From Natrinema soli (GTDB lineage: Archaea > Halobacteriota > Halobacteria > Halobacteriales > Natrialbaceae): 64,000 bases of DNA. Positions 46,731 to 56,511 of the stretch are shown here, piece by piece; the first letter of the stretch is position 1; each line of letters opens with the position of its first letter. Position numbers and translations under genes: made by a program. The notes beneath the pieces were generated by a model, which was given only the letters and a program-made list of their open reading frames with translations, was not told the DNA's origin and did no database searches. The stretch lies in assembly GCF_028618695.1 (NCBI RefSeq), contig NZ_JAQIVI010000132.1, forward strand, positions 62,001 through 126,000. The letters run 5' to 3'.

Positions 46731-47909
46731 TCACTCGATTGGAGTCGGGCTCGAGTCGCCCGTCAGGAACAGGACGCCGATGCCGGCGATTCCGATGCAG
46801 GCGTACAGGAGAAACGTCGTCTCCCAGGAGAACGCACCGATCAGCCAGCCGCCGAGCGTCGGCGAGACGAGCGTTCCGGTGAACGCGACCGACGTGAATA
46901 CTGCGAGACTCGTCCCGCCGGACCCGGTCGCCGCGAGTTCCCGCGTGTACACGTAGTAGACGCCCATCCCGAACTGGAGCGAGAAACCGACGCCGAGCAG
47001 AATAATCGAAAAGAGGACCGTCGAGATGGACCTCGAGACGACGAAGAACGCCGGCAGCGCGAAGGCGAGCGAGCAGACGACGACAAGCCGGCGACGGTAG
47101 CCAACGTAGTCCGAGAGCCAGCCACCGACGGGTCGGGCGACCATGCCGATCGCGGGCAATATCGCCGTAATCGCACCCGCCTCGCCGAGCGACAGCGGCA
47201 GCCGTTCCGTTGCGTAGGTCGGCATCCACGAGTTCATGAAGATATAGAGGAGATATGAACAGAACCCGGAGAGCGAGACGAGCAGTACCGATCGGTTCCG
47301 CAGCGCGTCCCCGAACTCGCTGAACGTGATCTGGTCGCCGGTCTGGATCGACGTCGGTTGTGAGAGGCGAAAGACGAGGTACCCGACCGCCGAGAGCAGC
47401 GGCGAGACGATGAACACGGTCGCCCAGCCGAACACCGACGCGACGATCGGACCGCCGAACTGGCTGATGGCGAACCCCAGTGGCGCGCTCGCGATGAACA
47501 CCGTCGTCACGAACCCCTGCCGGGGACCGCTGTAGACCTGCGCGACGACGTTGGTACTAAGGACGAACAGCGCACCGCCGGCGATTCCCGCGACGGCTCG
47601 AGTCAGGAGGAAGAGCGGATACGTGCCCGCGAACGATCCGACGATCGCGACGGGCGCGAAGACGACCGTGCCGAGAGTCATCAGCCGCCGGTTGTCGTAG
47701 TGATCCATTAGATAGCCGAAAGGAAGCTGGACGAGAACGGAGCCGAGGACGGCCGCGCTGATCGCCAGTCCGGCACTGGCCTTGTCGATTCCAAAGGCTG
47801 CCTCGAGCAGTGGCACGATGCTCGCCGGGGCGATCATGTACGCATTCGCGCCGACCGAGACGAGGAAACACGCCGCGAAGATACCGACTCGAGACTGCTG
47901 GGCCCCCAT
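46731..47909 (-). CDS. Major facilitator superfamily transporter
   Basis: This 392-residue protein has about twelve membrane segments, starting 'VGIFAACFLVSVGANAYMIA'. The MFS loop motif between helices 2 and 3 appears as 'GYLMDHYDNRRLMTLG', and its second-half counterpart as 'GGWLSDYVGYRRRLVVV'. ATG 47909 (MGAQQSRVG) is preferred over a longer frame with a Gly/Cys-rich, non-conserved start. It is divergent from the acyl-CoA synthetase. It likely exports or imports a small organic ion connected to that catabolic unit. Confidence 0.87.
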   Translation of the reverse strand: MGAQQSRVGIFAACFLVSVGANAYMIAPASIVPLLEAAFGIDKASAGLAISAAVLGSVLVQLPFGYLMDHYDNRRLMTLGTVVFAPVAIVGSFAGTYPLFLLTRAVAGIAGGALFVLSTNVVAQVYSGPRQGFVTTVFIASAPLGFAISQFGGPIVASVFGWATVFIVSPLLSAVGYLVFRLSQPTSIQTGDQITFSEFGDALRNRSVLLVSLSGFCSYLLYIFMNSWMPTYATERLPLSLGEAGAITAILPAIGMVARPVGGWLSDYVGYRRRLVVVCSLAFALPAFFVVSRSISTVLFSIILLGVGFSLQFGMGVYYVYTRELAATGSGGTSLAVFTSVAFTGTLVSPTLGGWLIGAFSWETTFLLYACIGIAGIGVLFLTGDSSPTPIE

Positions 47910-48105
47910 TCCGTCACACCCACCGAATCGACCGCCGAGAATCGTGTCCACACATACTGTACTAATTGGACGCTTTTCATGCTCGTCTACTTATAACTAC
48001 CTCGAATTGTTCTCAGTAAGAACGGTTCCGATTCGCCTTCCGGCTTCTTTTCCGAAACCATGCGCTTGAAACATCGATTGACAGGTGTGGGTTGGTATAT
48101 CTCAC

Positions 48106-48114
48106 CATAAATTG
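48106..48114 (+). promoter_or_regulatory. TATA-like box for the acyl-CoA synthetase gene
   Basis: The sequence cataaattg lies 29-37 bp before ATG 48143. Confidence 0.4.
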
Positions 48115-48142
48115 TATTACTTGCCTAGTAATTCGATAGAAT

Positions 48143-49828
48143 ATGACAGCTATAGACGAACTCGAGGCGTACCACTTTTACGACGACGACTGGGACGACT
48201 ACGACAGCCTCCGCGAGGCGTTCGAGTGGGAGATTCCGGAGACGTTCAACATGGCGAGGTACGTCTGTGACCAGTGGGCCGACGAGAAGGGGCGGGTCGC
48301 GATGTTCGCCGACGACGGCGAGGACGGCCGGGAAACGTACACGTTCTGGCGACTCCGAAATGCCGCTAACGCGATCGCGAACGCGCTGCGGAGTCGCGGG
48401 GTCGAGCGGGGCGACCGGGTCGCGATCAACTTGCGCCAGCGGCCGGAGACGGTCGTCGCCCATGTTGCCTGCTGGAAGCTCGGCGCAGTCTCGGTCCCGC
48501 TGAGTACACTATTTGGGACGGAGGCCGTCTCCTACCGGCTGAACGACGCCGATGCGGTCGCCTGTTTCGTCAACGACTCGAACGTCGAGACGCTTCGAGA
48601 CGTCGCAAGCAGTGCCCCGTCACTCGAGACTGTTGTCGCGGTCGGTGACGTTGAACCCGAGGGAGATGAACTCGCCTTCCGGGACCTAGTCGACTCGCAT
48701 TCGCGGGAGTTCGAAACCGTGGAGACGGCCGCTGGGGATGACGCCATCATCATCTACACGTCGGGGACGACAGGTGACCCGAAGGGCGTCAGGCACGCAC
48801 ATCGGGTGCTCCTCGGGAACCTCCCGTTGGTTGTCACCGGGTTCTGTAACATGGAACTGCGGGAGAGCGACGTGTTCTGGACGCCGTCGGAGTGGGCCTG
48901 GGTGGCAACGCTGTTCGACGTGGTCTTCCCGGCGCTGTTCTACGGGAAACCGGTGGTCGCCCACACCGCCGACGAGTCGTTCGATCCCGAGACCGCGATG
49001 GAGATCATCGAACGGCACGGCGTCTCGGTCTTCTTCGGCCCCGCGACGGCGCTCCGAATGCTGGAGCGACTGGACAATCCCGGTCAGTGGGACGTCTCCA
49101 GCATTCGATGCTTGCCCAGCGGTGGCGAGTCGCTCGGCCGGACGATCGTCAAGTGGGCGCGAAACGTCTTCGACGGCGCTGCCGTCCACGAAGCGTACGG
49201 CCAGACCGAAGCGAACATGCTCGCCGGAGACTGTACGGCACTGGCCGAGTTCCGCGACGGTAAGATCGGCCGCGCCGCGCCGGGCCACGAGATCGCGATC
49301 GTCGATCCGGACACCGCAGAGGAGACGGTCGAAACCGGTGAAGTCGGCGAGATCGCCGTCCGATACGAGGGGAACCCGGTCTGCTTCAAAGAGTACTGGA
49401 ACAAACCCGAGCAGACGAATCGGAAGGTCCGCAACGGCTGGCTGCTCACTGAGGACCTCGGACGAATGGACGAGGACGGCTATCTGGAGTTCGTCTCGCG
49501 GAAAGACAGCGTCATCATCAGTGCGGGCTATCGCATCGGCCCCGTCGAGATAGAGGAGGCGCTGGCGAACAGTGACGCGGTCGCGGACGCCGGCGTCATC
49601 GGCGTTCCCGACGACGAGCGCGGGGAAGTTCCGAAGGCCTTCGTCGTGCTCGCCGAGGGCTACGAGGCATCTCCCGAGATCAAGGAGCGTCTTCGTCAGG
49701 AGATCCGCGACCGACTCGCGAAGTACGAATATCCACAGGACATCGAGTTCCTCGCAGAACTCCCAAAGACCTCGTCCGGCAAGATCCGTCGGACCTCGCT
49801 CGAGGAACGCGAGGGGATCCTCGAATGA
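48143..49828 (+). CDS. Acyl-CoA synthetase (AMP-forming)
   Basis: This 561-residue adenylate-forming enzyme activates a carboxylic acid to its CoA ester. It carries the AMP-binding motif 'IIIYTSGTTGDPKGVRHAHR' (about residue 205), 'HEAYGQTEANMLAGD' (about 350), 'DSVIISAGYRIGPVEIEEAL' and the C-terminal catalytic Lys in 'LPKTSSGKIRRTSL'. The layout is that of medium-chain or aromatic acyl-CoA ligases. It is followed by a complete Liv-type importer and by an enoyl-CoA hydratase, which suggests uptake and CoA-dependent breakdown of an organic acid. The acid is not known. Confidence 0.9.
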   Translation: MTAIDELEAYHFYDDDWDDYDSLREAFEWEIPETFNMARYVCDQWADEKGRVAMFADDGEDGRETYTFWRLRNAANAIANALRSRGVERGDRVAINLRQRPETVVAHVACWKLGAVSVPLSTLFGTEAVSYRLNDADAVACFVNDSNVETLRDVASSAPSLETVVAVGDVEPEGDELAFRDLVDSHSREFETVETAAGDDAIIIYTSGTTGDPKGVRHAHRVLLGNLPLVVTGFCNMELRESDVFWTPSEWAWVATLFDVVFPALFYGKPVVAHTADESFDPETAMEIIERHGVSVFFGPATALRMLERLDNPGQWDVSSIRCLPSGGESLGRTIVKWARNVFDGAAVHEAYGQTEANMLAGDCTALAEFRDGKIGRAAPGHEIAIVDPDTAEETVETGEVGEIAVRYEGNPVCFKEYWNKPEQTNRKVRNGWLLTEDLGRMDEDGYLEFVSRKDSVIISAGYRIGPVEIEEALANSDAVADAGVIGVPDDERGEVPKAFVVLAEGYEASPEIKERLRQEIRDRLAKYEYPQDIEFLAELPKTSSGKIRRTSLEEREGILE

Positions 49829-49947
49829 GTACTGACGGTCAAGTCGGTTGAACCCCTCGAAATCACCGGAAATAGCTATCGTTTCTAGATCGCTGTGACT
49901 ATCCTAAAGTAAACAATCGTTCGAAATAACATTTCAACTAGGGATAA

Positions 49948-49956
49948 TATTTATTA
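49948..49956 (+). promoter_or_regulatory. TATA-like box for the Liv-type transporter operon
   Basis: The sequence tatttatta is 25-33 bp before ATG 49981, which favours that start over the upstream ATG at 49966. Confidence 0.45.
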
Positions 49957-49980
49957 TGGGTTGTAATGTCATGGCACGAT

Positions 49981-51342
49981 ATGGCATCGTCGTTCGATCC
50001 TGATGGCAAAATCGTGAAGCGTGGGATCCCGAATATCAAAGAGAAGATTGGTCGGCGACGGTTCATAAAGGGAGCCGGAACCGCGACCGTCGCGGCGTCA
50101 ATGGGGCTCGCCGGGTGTAGCAACCCCGCAGACCAGGGTGAGGTCGGGTCGGGCGGTGGCCCGATCCCCGACGAACCGCTCCGAATCGCTTGCATCGGCT
50201 TTACGTCCGGCTCGGCGTCCGTCTTCGGCGTCCCGATGATGCAATCGGCCAGGATGACCGTCGATCGGATCAACGAGAGCGGTGGGATCTTGGGCGAACG
50301 CGAGATCGAAATGGAAGAGTTCGACGAAAACGTCGACGAGGTCGTCCAACAGTACCGGCGGCTGGCGACCCGCGAGGACTTCGACGTGATCTTCGGATAC
50401 ATCTCGAGCGCGAACGTGCTGTCGGTCGCACCCATCGCGGAGGAACTCGAGCAGCCGACGGTCGTCTGGGACACGGGGACGACGGACCTGTTCGACGACG
50501 CGGTGACGGACCCGCAGTACGTCTTCCGGACGTGTGCGAGCAGTTCGACCGACGCTGTCGGCGCGGCGCGGCTCTTGCAAAACGCTCTCCCCGAAGTCGA
50601 GACCGTCGCGGGCGTCAATCAGGACTACGCTTTCGGGCGGAACAACTGGGATCTGTTCGAACGAGCCGTCGAGAGCCTCGGTATCGACGTCGAACTCGTC
50701 GACGCGCGGTTCACGCCGTTCCCGAACGACAACTACAGTTCGACGATCAGCGCGCTCAACAGCACCAATCCGGACTTCATCTACTCGAGCCACTGGGGCG
50801 GCGACGCAGTGAATTTCATCACGCAAGCGAACAATCAGGGGCTGTTCGACGACACGATTCCCTGTTTCACCGCGGGGAGTCACGTGATGGGGAACATTCC
50901 GGACGAGATTCCGGAGGGGATCATTTTTGGCGCTCGCGGCCCGCACTACCCCTTCGGCACCCAGCAGTGGAATACGCTCCACGAGGAGTTCGTCCAGAAT
51001 TACCAGGACGAGTACGACGAACCGCCGTACGCACACGGCGCGTTCCACGCCTGGCAGGCGATCTGGGCGTACGTCTACTCGGTCGAGCGGGCGTACAACC
51101 TGAGCGGCAAGTACCCCTCGAAAGACCAGTGGGTGGAGTCAATGGAGGGAATCGGCTTTAACTCGCCCAGCGGCTTCGTCAACATGCCACAGGGGAGCCA
51201 CAACGTCACCGAACCCTCCTTCTACGGGTTCTCGGATCCCCAAGAGGATCGGGTCGCGCTCAGGGATACCGTCTGGATCACTTCCGAACAGGTCAACCCG
51301 CCCGCGTCGATGACCACCGGCGAGTGGATCGACCAATTGTAG
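49981..51342 (+). CDS. Liv-type ABC transporter solute-binding lipoprotein
   Basis: This 453-residue extracellular binding protein has an unusually long basic N-region, then 'KIGRRRFIKGAGTATVAA' with the twin-arginine motif and a lipobox 'MGLAGCSNP'. The mature part fits the branched-chain amino-acid binding family: 'AARMTVDRINESGG'-like block at 'SARMTVDRINESGG', 'GYISSANVLSVAPIAEEL', 'GVNQDYAFGRNNWDLFERA' and 'PDFIYSSHWGGDAVNFITQA'. Such proteins also bind aromatic acids, urea and amides. It heads the livKHMGF-type operon. ATG 49981 is supported by the TATA-like box. Confidence 0.9.
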   Translation: MASSFDPDGKIVKRGIPNIKEKIGRRRFIKGAGTATVAASMGLAGCSNPADQGEVGSGGGPIPDEPLRIACIGFTSGSASVFGVPMMQSARMTVDRINESGGILGEREIEMEEFDENVDEVVQQYRRLATREDFDVIFGYISSANVLSVAPIAEELEQPTVVWDTGTTDLFDDAVTDPQYVFRTCASSSTDAVGAARLLQNALPEVETVAGVNQDYAFGRNNWDLFERAVESLGIDVELVDARFTPFPNDNYSSTISALNSTNPDFIYSSHWGGDAVNFITQANNQGLFDDTIPCFTAGSHVMGNIPDEIPEGIIFGARGPHYPFGTQQWNTLHEEFVQNYQDEYDEPPYAHGAFHAWQAIWAYVYSVERAYNLSGKYPSKDQWVESMEGIGFNSPSGFVNMPQGSHNVTEPSFYGFSDPQEDRVALRDTVWITSEQVNPPASMTTGEWIDQL

Positions 51343-51363
51343 CCCACAACCAGTATACAACTC

Positions 51364-52287
51364 ATGGTTCAACAACTCATCAGCGAACAACTGGTAATCC
51401 TTCTCAACGGCCTGTCGGGAGCGGCGACGCTGTTCCTGCTTGGCACCGGCCTATCCCTGATTTACGGGATGCTCAACTTCTTGAACCTCGCCCACGCGGC
51501 TTTCCTACCACTCGGGGCGTATCTGGCTGCCAGCCTCGTCCACGCGACCGTCGGCGCGGTCGGCGGGAGCCTCGGGTTCGTCGGCCTGTTCGTCGTCTTT
51601 CTCGTCTTGATCCTCGTCGTCGTCCCGGCCGTCGTCTCGGCGATTGGCCTGGTGATGGAACGGACCGCGTTCAAGCCGCTGTACGGCCTCGAGGACGATT
51701 ACCAACTGCTAGCAACGTTCGGGATCATCCTGATGATGGAGGATGCGATGAAGTACATCTGGGGTGGCGAGCCGGTGAGCGCGACGGCACCGTCGAACCT
51801 GCTCGGTACGTTCAGCCTCCCCGGAGGAACGTACCCGTGGTGGTCAGTGCTGACAATCCTCGTCACCGCCCTGGTCGCCGGCACGCTCTACTACTTCTTC
51901 GAGGAGACCCGCCTCGGAAAGATCACGCTCGCGATGGCCGAGGACGAGGAAGCCGTCAGCTTCGCCGGGATCGACACGCGGTCGATCCACCTTAAAGTGT
52001 TCGTCATCGGTATCGCGCTGGCGGCGCTCGGCGGCGCTCTCTACCTCCCGACCGCCTCTATGACGACTGGGTTGGCACTCGAGTTCGTCATTCTCGCGTT
52101 CGCGGTGCTCGTCATCGGCGGTCTCGGGAGTCTTAAGGGTGCCATCGCTGCCTCGCTAATCATCGGCATGGTACAGGCCTACGGGGCGTACTACGTGCCA
52201 ATCCTCGAGTTGGCGCTCGTCTTCCTCCTGATGGCCGTCATAATGTTGATTAAACCAACCGGACTGTTCGGAGAAATAGAAGCATGA
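51364..52287 (+). CDS. livH: Liv-type ABC transporter permease (LivH)
   Basis: This 307-residue permease has about eight membrane segments. LivH-type signatures include 'GTGLSLIYGMLNFLNLAHAA' early, 'AMAEDEEAVSFAGIDTRSI' (the cytoplasmic loop contacting the ATPases) and 'VLVIGGLGSLKGAIAASLIIG' near the end. It starts 21 bp after the binding-protein stop and overlaps the second permease by four bases. Confidence 0.92.
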   Translation: MVQQLISEQLVILLNGLSGAATLFLLGTGLSLIYGMLNFLNLAHAAFLPLGAYLAASLVHATVGAVGGSLGFVGLFVVFLVLILVVVPAVVSAIGLVMERTAFKPLYGLEDDYQLLATFGIILMMEDAMKYIWGGEPVSATAPSNLLGTFSLPGGTYPWWSVLTILVTALVAGTLYYFFEETRLGKITLAMAEDEEAVSFAGIDTRSIHLKVFVIGIALAALGGALYLPTASMTTGLALEFVILAFAVLVIGGLGSLKGAIAASLIIGMVQAYGAYYVPILELALVFLLMAVIMLIKPTGLFGEIEA

Positions 52288-53324
52288 GTCAGGACACGAA
52301 AACTGGAGTTGCGGTCGGTATCAGACAGCGGTTCGGCAATCTCTCGAGCGCCGCCGGCGCCCTGCTGCTGGTCGGCGCATTCGCCTTTCCGTACCTGCCC
52401 GGAACGGGGCAGTACGAGGTGTTCCTGCTGGGGCAGATACTCGCGTTCGCCATCGCGGCGCTGGCGTACAACGTGCTGTTGGGCTACACCGGCCTGCTCT
52501 CGTTCGGGCACGCCGCCTTCTTCGGCGGGTCGGCGTACGCGGTCGGACTCGCGATGCAGTTCTACGGGATAAGCGAACTGCTCCTGTTGATCCCGTTCGG
52601 CGTCCTCGTCGCGGGGACCATCGCGGTCGTCATCGGCTTCATCTCGGTTCGCCACACCGAGGTGTACTACGCGCTGTTGATGCTGGCGCTCGCACACCTG
52701 ATCTACGTGCTGACGGTGAAGATGTACACCGTCACCGGGGGCACCGACGGCGTCGCGATCACGACGCCAACCATCGCCGGTATCAACTACCTCACGGTAT
52801 GGGGGTACGCAGGCTATCTGATGGGGGCCCTCTACTACGTCATCCTGATCGCGTTCGTGGGGACGGTCGTGTTGCTGTGGACGTTCATGCACTCGCCGTT
52901 CGGCCTCACGCTCAAGACCATCCGGGACGACCCGGAGCGAGCGCGCGCTATCGGCATCCCGGTCCGGCGCTACCGGTGGTACGCGAGCATCATGTCCGGC
53001 GTCTTCACCGGTCTCGGAGGCGCGATGTACGCGTTCCTCAACGGTCACGTCACGCCGGACACGGTGCTCCACTGGTCGCGTTCCGGCGAGCTGGCCTTCA
53101 TGACCGTCCTCGGTGGCACTGGCTGGTTCTTCGGCCCGATCGCCGGCGCGGGCGCGTTCATCCTCATCCGCAGCCAGGCCCAGCAGTTGACCGAGTACTG
53201 GCACTTCATGATGGGGTTTGTCCTGTTCCTCGTGATCGTGTTCGAGCCCGAGGGCATCTCAGGTATCGGGGCACGGATCCGTCGCAGGATTCAAAACTGG
53301 CGAGACGGCGGAGGTGAGCGCTGA
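52284..53324 (+). CDS. livM: Liv-type ABC transporter permease (LivM)
   Basis: This 346-residue partner permease has 'ALAYNVLLGYTGLLSFGHAA' (LivM hallmark), 'GFISVRHTEVYYALLMLALA', the coupling loop 'TIRDDPERARAIGIPVRRYR' and 'GTGWFFGPIAGAGAFILIRS'. It overlaps LivH by four bases and shares one base with the start of the ATPase gene, so the operon is tightly co-translated. Confidence 0.92.
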   Translation: MSQDTKTGVAVGIRQRFGNLSSAAGALLLVGAFAFPYLPGTGQYEVFLLGQILAFAIAALAYNVLLGYTGLLSFGHAAFFGGSAYAVGLAMQFYGISELLLLIPFGVLVAGTIAVVIGFISVRHTEVYYALLMLALAHLIYVLTVKMYTVTGGTDGVAITTPTIAGINYLTVWGYAGYLMGALYYVILIAFVGTVVLLWTFMHSPFGLTLKTIRDDPERARAIGIPVRRYRWYASIMSGVFTGLGGAMYAFLNGHVTPDTVLHWSRSGELAFMTVLGGTGWFFGPIAGAGAFILIRSQAQQLTEYWHFMMGFVLFLVIVFEPEGISGIGARIRRRIQNWRDGGGER

Positions 53325-54070
53325 TGTCCGTCCTCGAGACCCAGGGATTGACCAAGGAGTTCGGCGATCTCAGGGCCGTCGACGAGATGGACTTCGAAGT
53401 TGACAGCGGCGAGATTGTCGGCATCATCGGCCCGAACGGTGCCGGCAAGACGACTCTCGTAAACCTGCTGACCGGCGTGCTCGACGCGACATCCGGCGAG
53501 ATCGTCTTCGACGGGAAATCGCTGAAGGGGTCGCCGGTCCACGACCGTGCTCAAGCAGGACTTGTCCGCTCCTTTCAGATTCCGCGGGTCTGCGACGACC
53601 TCACGCTCGTCGAGAACGTCCGCTCGGCGATCCTCTCCCGGGATCAGAAGAACAATTCCCTGTTTACCGTGCTCGACTGGGAGAACGACACCCGCGCCGA
53701 AGCGGTCGGCCTGCTCGACGAATTCGGCCTCGCGAAGAAGCGGGAGACGGAGGCCGAAGCGATCCCGCACGGGGACAAGAAGATCCTCGATGTCTGCATG
53801 AGTGTCGCGATGCGACCGAAACTGCTCATCCTTGACGAGCCGACCAGCGGCGTCGCGACGGAGAACAAGTACGCCATCATGGACCGACTACAGAACTTCT
53901 TCGAGACCTCCGATTCGGCGGTACTGTTCATCGAACACGACATGGAACTCGTCGCCGATTACGCCGAACGCGTCGTCGCGATGGACCAGGGGCGCAAGCT
54001 CATCGACGGCACGCCCGAGGAAGTACTCGAGGATCAGACGGTCAAACAGCGCATCCGGGGTGAGGAGTGA
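53324..54070 (+). CDS. livG: Liv-type ABC transporter ATPase (LivG)
   Basis: This 248-residue ATPase shows Walker A 'IGPNGAGKTTLVNLLTG', Q-loop 'VRSFQIPRVCDDLTLVENV', Walker B 'PKLLILDEPTSGVATEN' and switch His 'AVLFIEHDMELVADYA'. The signature region reads 'AIPHGDKKILDVCMSVAMRP', which departs from LSGGQ as often happens in LivG-type ATPases. It shares one base with LivM and one with LivF. Confidence 0.9.
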   Translation: MSVLETQGLTKEFGDLRAVDEMDFEVDSGEIVGIIGPNGAGKTTLVNLLTGVLDATSGEIVFDGKSLKGSPVHDRAQAGLVRSFQIPRVCDDLTLVENVRSAILSRDQKNNSLFTVLDWENDTRAEAVGLLDEFGLAKKRETEAEAIPHGDKKILDVCMSVAMRPKLLILDEPTSGVATENKYAIMDRLQNFFETSDSAVLFIEHDMELVADYAERVVAMDQGRKLIDGTPEEVLEDQTVKQRIRGEE

Positions 54071-54786
54071 TGTTGCTCGAACTCGACGGTGTCGACGCCT
54101 CGATCGAGGACATCACCGTGCTGCGGGACATTGACCTCGCAGTCGACGAGAGCGAAACCGTTGGCATCATCGGTCGGAACGGGGCCGGCAAGACCTCGAC
54201 GTTCCGCTCCGTCATGGGGCTCCAGACTGTCCAGCAAGGGTCCGTGTCGTTCCGCAGCGAGGACATCACGAATGCCCCAACCCACGAACGCAAGCGTCTC
54301 GGGATCGGCTTCGCACCCGAGGACCGCCGTCTCATCTCGAAGCTGACGTCTCGAGAGAACATCGAAATGGCGCTGTGGGGCGGTGACAACGATTCGATTG
54401 ATTTCGATGACCGACTCTCGGTCGTCCTCAACATCTTCCCCGCGATGGAGAGCTTCCTCGACCAGCCGGCCGGGAAACTCTCCGGGGGACAACAGCAGAT
54501 GGTCACCGTCTCTCGCGCGCTCGTCGCCGAACCGGAACTGGTCCTGTTAGACGAACCGTTCGAGGGACTCGCACCGAGCATCAAGCAGGACCTGATCGAG
54601 AGCATTCCGAGAATCCGCGAGGAATTCGATGCCGCCGTCTTCGTCGCCGAATCCCAGATCAATCAGATCAAGGACTTCGTCGACCGGTTATACGTCATCG
54701 AGCGCGGCGAGATCATCGCTGAGACGGACGACGCCGCGGCGGTCACCGAAGACGAAGAACTGATGCAGATCATCGGCGGTGCCTGA
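54070..54786 (+). CDS. livF: Liv-type ABC transporter ATPase (LivF)
   Basis: This 238-residue second ATPase has Walker A 'IGRNGAGKTSTFRSVMG', 'GIGFAPEDRRLISKLTSREN', signature 'KLSGGQQQMVTVSRALV', Walker B 'LVLLDEPFEGLAPSI' and late 'FVAESQINQIKDFVDRLYVI', typical of LivF except that the switch residue in 'VFVAESQ' is Glu-Ser rather than Glu-His/Gln. ATG 54070 overlaps the LivG stop by one base (TGATG); a GTG three bases earlier is also possible. Confidence 0.88.
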   Translation: MLLELDGVDASIEDITVLRDIDLAVDESETVGIIGRNGAGKTSTFRSVMGLQTVQQGSVSFRSEDITNAPTHERKRLGIGFAPEDRRLISKLTSRENIEMALWGGDNDSIDFDDRLSVVLNIFPAMESFLDQPAGKLSGGQQQMVTVSRALVAEPELVLLDEPFEGLAPSIKQDLIESIPRIREEFDAAVFVAESQINQIKDFVDRLYVIERGEIIAETDDAAAVTEDEELMQIIGGA

Positions 54787-54840
54787 CCGATACCACCGCT
54801 GACCATCGCGTCTACCGTCCGCCGATCCGTCTCTTCGACC

Positions 54841-55524
54841 ATGACCGATGACCTACCCCACACGGACTGGATCGACCTCACCCAGCCGTTCGACGGCGAC
54901 GTCCCACACTCGGCGGCGCTTCCGGCCCCCGAGCTCGAGACGATCAACGACGTCGATCGCGATGGGGTCAACGCCCAGTGGATCGGGACACCGACTCACG
55001 TCGGCACGCACGTCGACGCGCCCCGACACATGATCGCCGACGGCGCAACAATCGACGAAATCTCGCTCGAGCGCTTCGCCGGTCCCGCGACGGTTGTCGA
55101 TGTGGCCCGCGAGGAATCCGAACCGATCACCGTCGCCGAACTGGCGGCGGCCGCGGACGACGTTCGATCCGGCGATATCCTCCTCATCCGGACCGGCTGG
55201 GGCGACCGATACGACTGCGAGGAGTACAAGCGGTACCCGTGGCTCGCGTCCGACGTCGGCGATTGGCTGCTCGAGCAGGGGGTGAAACTGCTGGCCGTCG
55301 ACACGCCGAGTCCGGACCGGCCCCGCGCTACGCGACCCGACGGCTGGGACGAGTATCCGATCCATCACACACTGCTGTCGGAGGGTGTGGTCATTGCAGA
55401 GCACCTCAGTATCCCGGCCTCGCTGGCCGGTACCCGTCCGACCGTCTTCGGATTTCCGCTGTCCCTCCGCGGGGGCGATGGCGCGCCCGCACGGTTCGTC
55501 GCGACCCCGACGGCCGCGCCGTAA
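54841..55524 (+). CDS. Cyclase-family hydrolase (kynurenine formamidase-like), cytosolic
   Basis: This 227-residue protein belongs to the metal-dependent cyclase family that includes bacterial kynurenine formamidase and isatin hydrolase. The metal motif is 'THVGTHVDAPRHMI' (about residue 55). Also seen are 'DILLIRTGWGDRYDCE', 'GVKLLAVDTPSPDRPRA' and 'HHTLLSEGVVIAEHLS'. No signal peptide is present. It follows LivF after 54 bp in the same direction. It may open a cyclic amide or formamide taken up by the transporter; the exact substrate is unknown. Confidence 0.87.
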   Translation: MTDDLPHTDWIDLTQPFDGDVPHSAALPAPELETINDVDRDGVNAQWIGTPTHVGTHVDAPRHMIADGATIDEISLERFAGPATVVDVAREESEPITVAELAAAADDVRSGDILLIRTGWGDRYDCEEYKRYPWLASDVGDWLLEQGVKLLAVDTPSPDRPRATRPDGWDEYPIHHTLLSEGVVIAEHLSIPASLAGTRPTVFGFPLSLRGGDGAPARFVATPTAAP

Positions 55525-55621
55525 CTCGTCTCGAGATGCGATCGCCGACACATCGGTGACGATACCTGTCTCTCGGACAGACCGGGAAAACGCTTTTACT
55601 GCTCCCTGGTGAGTGGGCCGT

Positions 55622-56410
55622 ATGTCCGAAATCGGAAACGGTCACGTTCGGATCGAGCGCGACGGAACGCGCGCCGACGTGATCATCGATCGCCCGGAGA
55701 AACGCAACGCGATGAACGAGGCGACCGTCGCGGATCTCACCGCCGCCATCGGAGAGGTCGACGAGGACGACGACGTCCGCGCCGCGACACTGCTGGGCGA
55801 GGGATCGGTGTTCTGTGCCGGCTTCCAACTCGAGATGATGCACGAGAAGGACGTCGACGAGCACGACGAGTTCCACCGCGCGTTCCGCGAACTACTGGAT
55901 ACGATCGACGAGACGACGACGCCGATCGTCGCGGGTATCAAAGGGGCCGGCATCGCCGGCGGGTTCGAGCTCACGCTCCCCGCAGACCTCCGCGTGCTGG
56001 GCGCGGAGACGAAGTACGGCATCATCGAGGTGAACCTGGGAATCTTCCCGCATCAGGGCTCGACCCAGCGCCTGCCTCGAATCGTCGGCATCGGGAAGGC
56101 CAAGGAACTCGTGCTGACGGGCGACTACGTCGACCCCGAGGAGGCGGCACAGTGTAACCTCGTCACCGAGGTCGTCGCCGAGGACGCCGTCGACGACCGC
56201 GCGACGGAACTCGCCAACGAACTGACCGAGAAGGCACCGCTGGGCATCGAAAACGCGCTCGAGGCGTTTCAGGCGACGTTCGACGTGCCCCTCGAGGCCG
56301 GGCTCTCGACCGAGCACCGGCTGGCGATGCGGGTGTACGGGACCCGCGACCGGAAAGAAGGATTCGAGGCGCAGTTAGAGCGCCGGGAGCCGGAGTTCGA
56401 GGGTCGGTAA
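55622..56410 (+). CDS. Enoyl-CoA hydratase/isomerase-family protein
   Basis: This 262-residue crotonase-fold enzyme has 'VIIDRPEKRNAMNEATVADL' at the start, the first oxyanion-hole region 'GSVFCAGFQLEMMHEKD', and the second 'GIKGAGIAGGFELTLPADLR'. The usual catalytic acidic position lies in 'LGIFPHQGSTQRLPRIVG'. It acts on enoyl-CoA or related CoA esters, which suits the acyl-CoA synthetase upstream. ATG 55622 (MSEIGNGH) is chosen over a start three codons earlier. It is the last gene before an IS6 insertion. Confidence 0.88.
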   Translation: MSEIGNGHVRIERDGTRADVIIDRPEKRNAMNEATVADLTAAIGEVDEDDDVRAATLLGEGSVFCAGFQLEMMHEKDVDEHDEFHRAFRELLDTIDETTTPIVAGIKGAGIAGGFELTLPADLRVLGAETKYGIIEVNLGIFPHQGSTQRLPRIVGIGKAKELVLTGDYVDPEEAAQCNLVTEVVAEDAVDDRATELANELTEKAPLGIENALEAFQATFDVPLEAGLSTEHRLAMRVYGTRDRKEGFEAQLERREPEFEGR

Positions 56411-56453
56411 CACCGATCGAGTCGACATTCGAAGACCGATAGCACCGGCGGTC

Positions 56454-56510
56454 AGTCATCGAAGAAGTCGGCGACCCGTCGCTTGATCTCGTCTTCCTGA
56501 TAGGGTCGTG
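56454..56510 (-). pseudogene. C-terminal stub of an unknown gene cut by the IS6 element
   Basis: On the minus strand, 19 codons read 'PYQEDEIKRRVADFFDD' and end at a TGA at 56454, with haloarchaeal amino-acid use. The frame is lost exactly where the IS6 element begins, so the element probably interrupted this gene. No continuation was found on the other side. Confidence 0.4.
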
Positions 56511-56511
56511 T